This document shows, piece after piece, positions 59,851 to 64,000 of a stretch of DNA of 64,000 bases (positions within the stretch are counted from its first letter, which is position 1; every line of letters starts with the position of its first letter). The stretch comes from Mycobacterium sp. 1245805.9 (GTDB lineage Bacteria > Actinomycetota > Actinomycetes > Mycobacteriales > Mycobacteriaceae): positions 1 through 64,000 of the forward strand of contig NZ_LZKR01000165.1 in assembly GCF_001672915.1 (NCBI RefSeq), given 5' to 3'. The translations under genes were made by a program, and so were the position numbers. The notes below the pieces were generated by a model that saw only the letters and a list, made by a program, of their open reading frames with translations, was not told the origin of the DNA and made no database searches.

Positions 59851-61089
59851 ATGACCATCGCGGTTGATGCACCGATCCACCCGAGCGTGTTTGACGCCGG
59901 CCTACCGACGATCGATTACGAGCATTGCCAGAGCCCCGATGAGGCGCACGAAATCCTCCACGCGGCCCGGCGCCTGGCCCCCATCGCGATCGGCCCGCAC
60001 GGGCCCGAGCTGCTGACCTACGAGCTGGTGCGGACCGTCCTGCGCGACCCCCGGTTCCGCGTGCCGCAGGGCATGTTCCTGGCCTCCCAGGGAATCACCA
60101 GTGGCCCGTTGTGGGAGCGGGTCGCCACGAACCTGATCAGCCTCGACGGGCCCGAGCACCACCGGCTACGCCGATTGGTGTCCAAGGCCTTCACACCACG
60201 AGCCACCGCGCGGCTGCGCACCACGATCGCGGACGTGATCAACGAACTGGTCGACCGCCACGCCGCCACCGGCCGCTGCGAGGTGGTCACCGACATTGCG
60301 CGCCAATATCCGATCCCGATCATCTGCGCGTTGCTGGGCGCCCCGGCCGAGGATTGGCAGCTGTTCTCGGACTGGACCGACGTCATCTTCAAGGCGTTCA
60401 GCTGGGACGTCGCCGCCCACCAGCGCGCCATCCTCGCGTCATGGGACGAACTCGACGCCTACATCGACGAGATGGTCGCCCAGCGGAGGCACTCGCTGAC
60501 CGACGACCTGGTCTCGGATCTGATCCGCGCCGAGGACGACGGCGATCGCCTCAGCGCCGACGAGCTTCGGATGCTCGCGGCCGGCCTGCTGATGGCCGGC
60601 ACCGACACCACCCGAAATCAGCTGGCGGCCTCCGTGCACGCTTTGTGCGAGCACCCCGACCAGTGGGAGCTGCTGGCCCAGCGTCCCGAGCTCGCGGGTA
60701 ACGCCGTCGAAGAGACGATGCGCCATTCACCGATCGCGGCCGCCACGCTGCGGATCGCCCTCGAGGATGTCGAAATCGCCGGGGTGGCGATCCCGGTCGG
60801 CACGGTGGTCATCGCCAACACCGCCGCCGCGAACCGCGACCCCGCCGTCTACGACGAACCCGATCGCCTCGACATCACCCGCGACGGCGCCCCGCCGATG
60901 CAGACGTTCGGGGCCGGCACGCACTACTGCCTAGGCGCCAACCTGGCCCGACTCGAGCTGGCCGAAGCCCTGGCGGTCATGACGCGCCGCATGCCCCACG
61001 CCCGGCGCACCGGTCCGGCTCCGTGGAAGCCCCTCACCGGGCTGAGCGGACCCATGACACTGCCCATCGAATTCGACCCCGGTCATTAG
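59851..61089 (+). CDS. Cytochrome P450 (second)
   Basis: A 412-residue P450. I-helix LMAGTDTTRNQLAA, K-helix ETMRHSP, heme loop FGAGTHYCLGANLAR with axial Cys360. The ends (MTIAVDAPIHPSVFDAGLPTIDY; LTGLSGPMTLPIEFDPGH) look conserved among a mycobacterial P450 group. No ferredoxin is next to it, so it needs a partner from elsewhere, perhaps the one at 51258 (inference). Start: the ATG at 59851; an upstream ATG in frame adds 12 residues with no support. It is convergent with the NTF2-like gene. Confidence 0.92.
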   Translation: MTIAVDAPIHPSVFDAGLPTIDYEHCQSPDEAHEILHAARRLAPIAIGPHGPELLTYELVRTVLRDPRFRVPQGMFLASQGITSGPLWERVATNLISLDGPEHHRLRRLVSKAFTPRATARLRTTIADVINELVDRHAATGRCEVVTDIARQYPIPIICALLGAPAEDWQLFSDWTDVIFKAFSWDVAAHQRAILASWDELDAYIDEMVAQRRHSLTDDLVSDLIRAEDDGDRLSADELRMLAAGLLMAGTDTTRNQLAASVHALCEHPDQWELLAQRPELAGNAVEETMRHSPIAAATLRIALEDVEIAGVAIPVGTVVIANTAAANRDPAVYDEPDRLDITRDGAPPMQTFGAGTHYCLGANLARLELAEALAVMTRRMPHARRTGPAPWKPLTGLSGPMTLPIEFDPGH

Positions 61090-61099
61090 AACGCGACTT

Positions 61100-61660
61100 T
61101 CAACGCGCGCCGACGAAGTCGCGGAATCTGTCTGGCACTTGGGATGTCTCGATTTTCGTGAGGAAGTCGGGCGTCGTAATGGCGCTGTAAGTTTCCTCGC
61201 CCTTGATGAAGCCCTCGGCATCGAACGGCCAGACGATCAGCATGCGTAGCGTCAGCAGATAGAAGGCGTTTCGGTCATCAACGGGAAAGCCTCGCGATGC
61301 CGCGTCGGCGCCGTAGTAGAGGGAACGCATAACGCCTTCGGTGACGATCGTGTCGTCGTCCACCACGATTCGGTCCATCTCCAACTCCAGGAACCACTGG
61401 CCGCCTTTGACAATCGTCTCTTCGTAGAAGCGTCGGACTGCCTGCCGCCCCACCGGACTCATATCGTCGGGTGCTCCCCACGCGACGTACCGAGGGTCCG
61501 GGGCGAGGGTCGACATCACGAGATCGAGATCCAATTGGGCCTCGCCCATGGCGTGGTCCAGCAGGCGCCTGAGCATCAGCAGATGCCGCGGATTGGTGGT
61601 CTTCGCGATCCGCTCCTCGATAAGCCGGAACGTCTTGGTCGGATCGATGAGCTCGGTCAT
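61100..61660 (-). CDS. NTF2/SnoaL-like small protein
   Basis: A 186-residue protein of the NTF2-like superfamily (SnoaL/steroid-isomerase fold): MTELIDPTKTFRLIEERIAKTTNPRHLLMLRRLLDHAMGEAQLDLDLVMSTLAPDPRYV, then PVGRQAVRRFYEETIVKGG and DDTIVTEGVMRSLYYG. Such proteins bind or isomerise small hydrophobic ligands; in mycobacteria they often accompany P450 and CoA-pathway genes. Start: the ATG at 61658-61660 with GGAAGGAG upstream. It is convergent with the P450 gene, 10 bp apart. Confidence 0.82.
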   Translation of the reverse strand: MTELIDPTKTFRLIEERIAKTTNPRHLLMLRRLLDHAMGEAQLDLDLVMSTLAPDPRYVAWGAPDDMSPVGRQAVRRFYEETIVKGGQWFLELEMDRIVVDDDTIVTEGVMRSLYYGADAASRGFPVDDRNAFYLLTLRMLIVWPFDAEGFIKGEETYSAITTPDFLTKIETSQVPDRFRDFVGAR

Positions 61661-61699
61661 GGTGCTCCTTCCCGCGGGCGAGAATTGTCCTGAGGCCTT

Positions 61700-61728
61700 C
61701 GAGACTGCGCTGAGCGCGAAAAATTCGC
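61700..61728. repeat. Single-arm relative of the CGAGACTGC repeat
   Basis: CGAGACTGCGCTGAGCGCGAAAAATTCGC matches the reverse complement of the right half of the element at 39708-39763 with about one change in the first 25 bases. It lies in the 198-bp gap between the divergent NTF2-like and amidohydrolase genes. The sequence that follows (CTCGGCGCACACC, then GCCAACTTCATATTCATT) also resembles sequence left of the 39.7-kb copy (GGCGCACACC, GCCAGTTCACATTCA), so a longer degenerate repeat may be present. Confidence 0.55.
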
Positions 61729-61858
61729 AAAATCTTCGCTCTGGAGGCAGGCTCGGCGCACACCAGGCTCGGCCACGCGCCCGGCCGGCACTGCCAACTT
61801 CATATTCATTGCATAGATAGCATTGACAGGGCGGCAAAACCGACGATAGTCAGAACGT

Positions 61859-63046
61859 ATGGCGCTGCTGCCAGACCCCGATCCACGGCAGCGACAGCAT
61901 GTCGTGATCTCGGTCGACGACCATGTCGTCGAGCCGCCCGACATGTTCGTCGGCCGGCTGCCCGCCGCCGTCGCGGACCGCGCCCCGAAAGTCGTCGAGA
62001 CCGACGGGCGCCAGGTGTGGCGCTACGAGGGCCGCGAGTATCCCAACATCGGCCTCAACGCGGTGATCGGGCGACCCCGCGAGGAATGGAGCATGGAGGC
62101 CGCCCGGTTCGACGAGATGCGGCCCGGCTGTTGGGATGTCGACGCCCGCATCGCCGACATGGACCTCGCCGGCATCTGGGCGTCGCTGAACTTCCCGTCG
62201 CTGATCGCCGGCTTCGCCGGCACCGTCTTTTGGAAGAGCGACGACCTGGAGCTGGGCCTGGCCACCCTGCGGGCCTGGAACGACTGGCATCTCGAGGCGT
62301 GGGCCGGCGCCTATCCCGACCGGATCATCCCGCTGCAGCTGCCATGGCTGGCCGACCCCCAACTCGCGCCCGACGAGGTCCGCCGCAACGCCGCGCGCGG
62401 CTTCAAGGCCGTGAGCTTCCCCGAGCTGCCGGCGCAATGCGGGATCCCGAGCCTGCACAGCGGCGCGTGGGATCCGTTCTTCGCCGCCTGCGAGGAGACC
62501 GGCACCGTGGTGTGCCTGCACACCGGATCAGCGCAGTGGGCGCCAATTCCCGCCCCGGACACGCCATTTGAAACCATCACGACCCTGTTCCCGGTGAACG
62601 GCCTCGTCGCGTGCGCGGACATGTTGTGGTCGGGCATCCCGGTGCGGTACCCGGGGCTCAACATCACGCTGGCCGAGGGCGGTCTGGGCTGGGCGGCCAT
62701 GCTCGGCGACCGCGCCGATTACGTTCTGGCGCACTCCGCTTCGGGCCACGAGGGCGGCGCATGGAAGAGCGACCTGCTGCCCAGCGAAGTGCTGCGGCGC
62801 AACTTCTGGTTCTGCTCGATCGACGATCCGCACGCGTTCGGCGCTCTCGACGCGATCGGTGCCGAACGCATCCTCGTCGAAAGCGACTATCCCCACGCCG
62901 ACTCGACGTGGCCCGACACCCAAGAGGTGGTGGCCCGCAACGTCGCCGGCCTGTCGGCAGACGACGCGGCACGGATCACCCACCGCAACGCCGCACAGTT
63001 GTTCCGCCACCCGCTGCCCGACGACGCGTGGCTCGCCAGAGCGTAG
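61859..63046 (+). CDS. Amidohydrolase-2 family metal-dependent hydrolase
   Basis: A 395-residue TIM-barrel amidohydrolase of the decarboxylase/hydrolase (ACMSD-like) family: the D-x-H motif is [14 protein letters not shown], later [10 protein letters not shown] with its His, a [17 protein letters not shown] stretch, and the metal Asp in [14 protein letters not shown]. Such proteins in actinobacteria often take part in aromatic or steroid degradation. Start: the ATG at 61859. The next amidohydrolase starts 10 bp on with AGGAGG, so they form an operon. Confidence 0.87.
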   Translation: MALLPDPDPRQRQHVVISVDDHVVEPPDMFVGRLPAAVADRAPKVVETDGRQVWRYEGREYPNIGLNAVIGRPREEWSMEAARFDEMRPGCWDVDARIADMDLAGIWASLNFPSLIAGFAGTVFWKSDDLELGLATLRAWNDWHLEAWAGAYPDRIIPLQLPWLADPQLAPDEVRRNAARGFKAVSFPELPAQCGIPSLHSGAWDPFFAACEETGTVVCLHTGSAQWAPIPAPDTPFETITTLFPVNGLVACADMLWSGIPVRYPGLNITLAEGGLGWAAMLGDRADYVLAHSASGHEGGAWKSDLLPSEVLRRNFWFCSIDDPHAFGALDAIGAERILVESDYPHADSTWPDTQEVVARNVAGLSADDAARITHRNAAQLFRHPLPDDAWLARA

Positions 63047-63056
63047 GAGGCCGCAA

Positions 63057-64000
63057 GTGCTTGACTTGTTGATCCGCGACGCCGAGATCGTCGACGGCAC
63101 CGGCGCGCCCGCCCGCCGCGGCGACGTCGGCGTCAGCGGCGGGCGCATCGCCGCCGTCGGTGAAGTCGATGACCTGGCCGCCAAAACCATTGACGCCCAA
63201 GGGCAGACACTTGCGCCGGGGTTCGTCGACCTGCACACCCACTACGACGCGCAGCTGTTCTGGGACCCGACCGCCAGCCCGTCGGTGCAGCACGGCGTCA
63301 CCACCGTCTTCGGCGGCAACTGCGGCTTCACGCTGGCGCCCGCGCCGCCCGACCAACAGGACTACCTCACCCGGATGCTGGCGCGGGTGGAGGGCATGCC
63401 CCTGGATGCGCTGCGGGCCGGTCTGGACTGGGGCTGGGCATCGTTCGGCGACTGGCTGGGCCGCCTCGACGGCCGAACCGCGGTCAATGCCGGTTTCCTG
63501 GTTGGCCATTCGGCGCTGCGGCTGGCCGCGATGGGCGCCGATGCCGTCGGCTGCGACGCCGGCCCGGAACACATCGAGAAGATGGTCGCGGCGCTGCACG
63601 ATGCGTTGGGCGCCGGCGCGCTCGGGCTGTCGACCTCCCAGTCGCCCACCCACAACGACGGTGCCGGACAACCGGTTCCGTCGCGCAGCGCATCGCGCGA
63701 CGAGCTGGTCACCCTCGCGGCGGCGCTGCGCGACCATCCGGGCACCACGCTCGAGGCCATCATCGCCGGCTGCCTGTCCGGCTTCACCGACGACGACATC
63801 GCGCTGCTGACCGACATGTCGGCGGCCGCGGACCGCCCCCTGAACTGGAACCTGCTCGGCGTCTCGGCGGCCAACCCGGTCGGGCACGAAAAGCAGTTGC
63901 GCGCCTTCGACGCCTCGGCCCAACGCGGCGGCCGGGTGGTCGCGCTCACCCTGCCCCAAGCCATGAAGATCCGGCTGTCGTTCCTGTCCGGCTTCGTGCT
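63057..64000 (+). CDS. N-acyl-D-amino-acid deacylase-like amidohydrolase (cut by the window end)
   Basis: The first about 314 codons of an amidohydrolase; the 3' end lies beyond 64000. It starts [35 protein letters not shown], the small beta domain of the D-aminoacylase/dihydroorotase group, then the metal site [17 protein letters not shown] and the [16 protein letters not shown] stretch. These match N-acyl-D-amino-acid deacylases, although many annotated members have other substrates. Start: the GTG at 63057 follows AGGAGG by 7 bases and the upstream stop by 10. Confidence 0.85.
   Translation, partial: MLDLLIRDAEIVDGTGAPARRGDVGVSGGRIAAVGEVDDLAAKTIDAQGQTLAPGFVDLHTHYDAQLFWDPTASPSVQHGVTTVFGGNCGFTLAPAPPDQQDYLTRMLARVEGMPLDALRAGLDWGWASFGDWLGRLDGRTAVNAGFLVGHSALRLAAMGADAVGCDAGPEHIEKMVAALHDALGAGALGLSTSQSPTHNDGAGQPVPSRSASRDELVTLAAALRDHPGTTLEAIIAGCLSGFTDDDIALLTDMSAAADRPLNWNLLGVSAANPVGHEKQLRAFDASAQRGGRVVALTLPQAMKIRLSFLSGFV

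Overview
The window is high-GC, densely coded actinobacterial DNA. Gene content and order point to a slow-growing Mycobacterium. From mmpS3/ctaF/ctaC to the CYTH-CHAD gene the backbone follows the M. tuberculosis Rv2198c-Rv2226 order as I recall it: mmpS3, ctaF, ctaC, asnB, adoK, A-type Fe-S carrier, glycerate kinase, cobT, cobS, ilvE, gcvT, adenylate cyclase, leucyl aminopeptidase, ephD, dlaT, lipB, lipA, glnA1, glnE, glnA2, the two CaeA-like hydrolases and panB. The species cannot be fixed from sequence reading alone. The PE_PGRS gene argues against M. avium proper, which is described as lacking that family.

Layout. 0-2 kb: cytochrome aa3 oxidase subunits. 2-5.2 kb: asparagine synthetase and adenosine kinase. 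6-7.5 kb: Fe-S carrier and glycerate kinase. 8.4-10.7 kb: a translationally coupled cobU-cobT-cobS run for the lower-ligand half of B12 synthesis. 10.7-15.8 kb: ilvE, gcvT, class III adenylate cyclase, aminopeptidase. 15.8-18.4 kb: a small island (FAD oxidoreductase, SRPBCC protein, 2-TM protein) not in the remembered M. tuberculosis order. 18.4-24.8 kb: ephD, then the lipoylation cluster, dlaT (lipoyl acceptor) with lipB and lipA (lipoyl makers). 25.6-26.8 kb: an inserted two-gene wHTH-nucleotidyltransferase/HEPN-like pair with three phased operator palindromes. 27.4-36 kb: nitrogen block glnA1, glnE, glnA2, with accessory oxidoreductase and thioesterase genes. 36-43.7 kb: PE_PGRS, two alpha/beta-hydrolase exported proteases, a WS/DGAT acyltransferase, panB.

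From about 43.9 kb the content becomes accessory: a secreted GH5-like hydrolase, the CYTH-CHAD protein, an SDR/DapB-like/TetR cluster containing the remnant of a deleted P450, RNase P RNA, a P450-ferredoxin pair with alcohol and aldehyde dehydrogenases, a 1157-residue STAND ATPase with 14 WD40 repeats, a membrane-anchored sulfite-oxidase-fold protein, a second P450, an NTF2-like protein and two amidohydrolases (the last running off the window).

A recurring structural theme is palindromic DNA in gaps between convergent genes: three copies of a GAGCAGACG palindrome (4.1, 10.7 and 28.9 kb) and a tandem hairpin repeat before ephD. They probably act as bidirectional terminators and may be members of dispersed repeat families. 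A different dispersed element (CGAGACTGC...) occurs at 39.7 and 61.7 kb.

The best candidate for an undescribed system is the operator-controlled wHTH-NTase/HEPN pair at 25.6-26.8 kb. Next come the STAND-WD40 protein and the P450 remnant joined to its TetR gene by overlapping start and stop codons.
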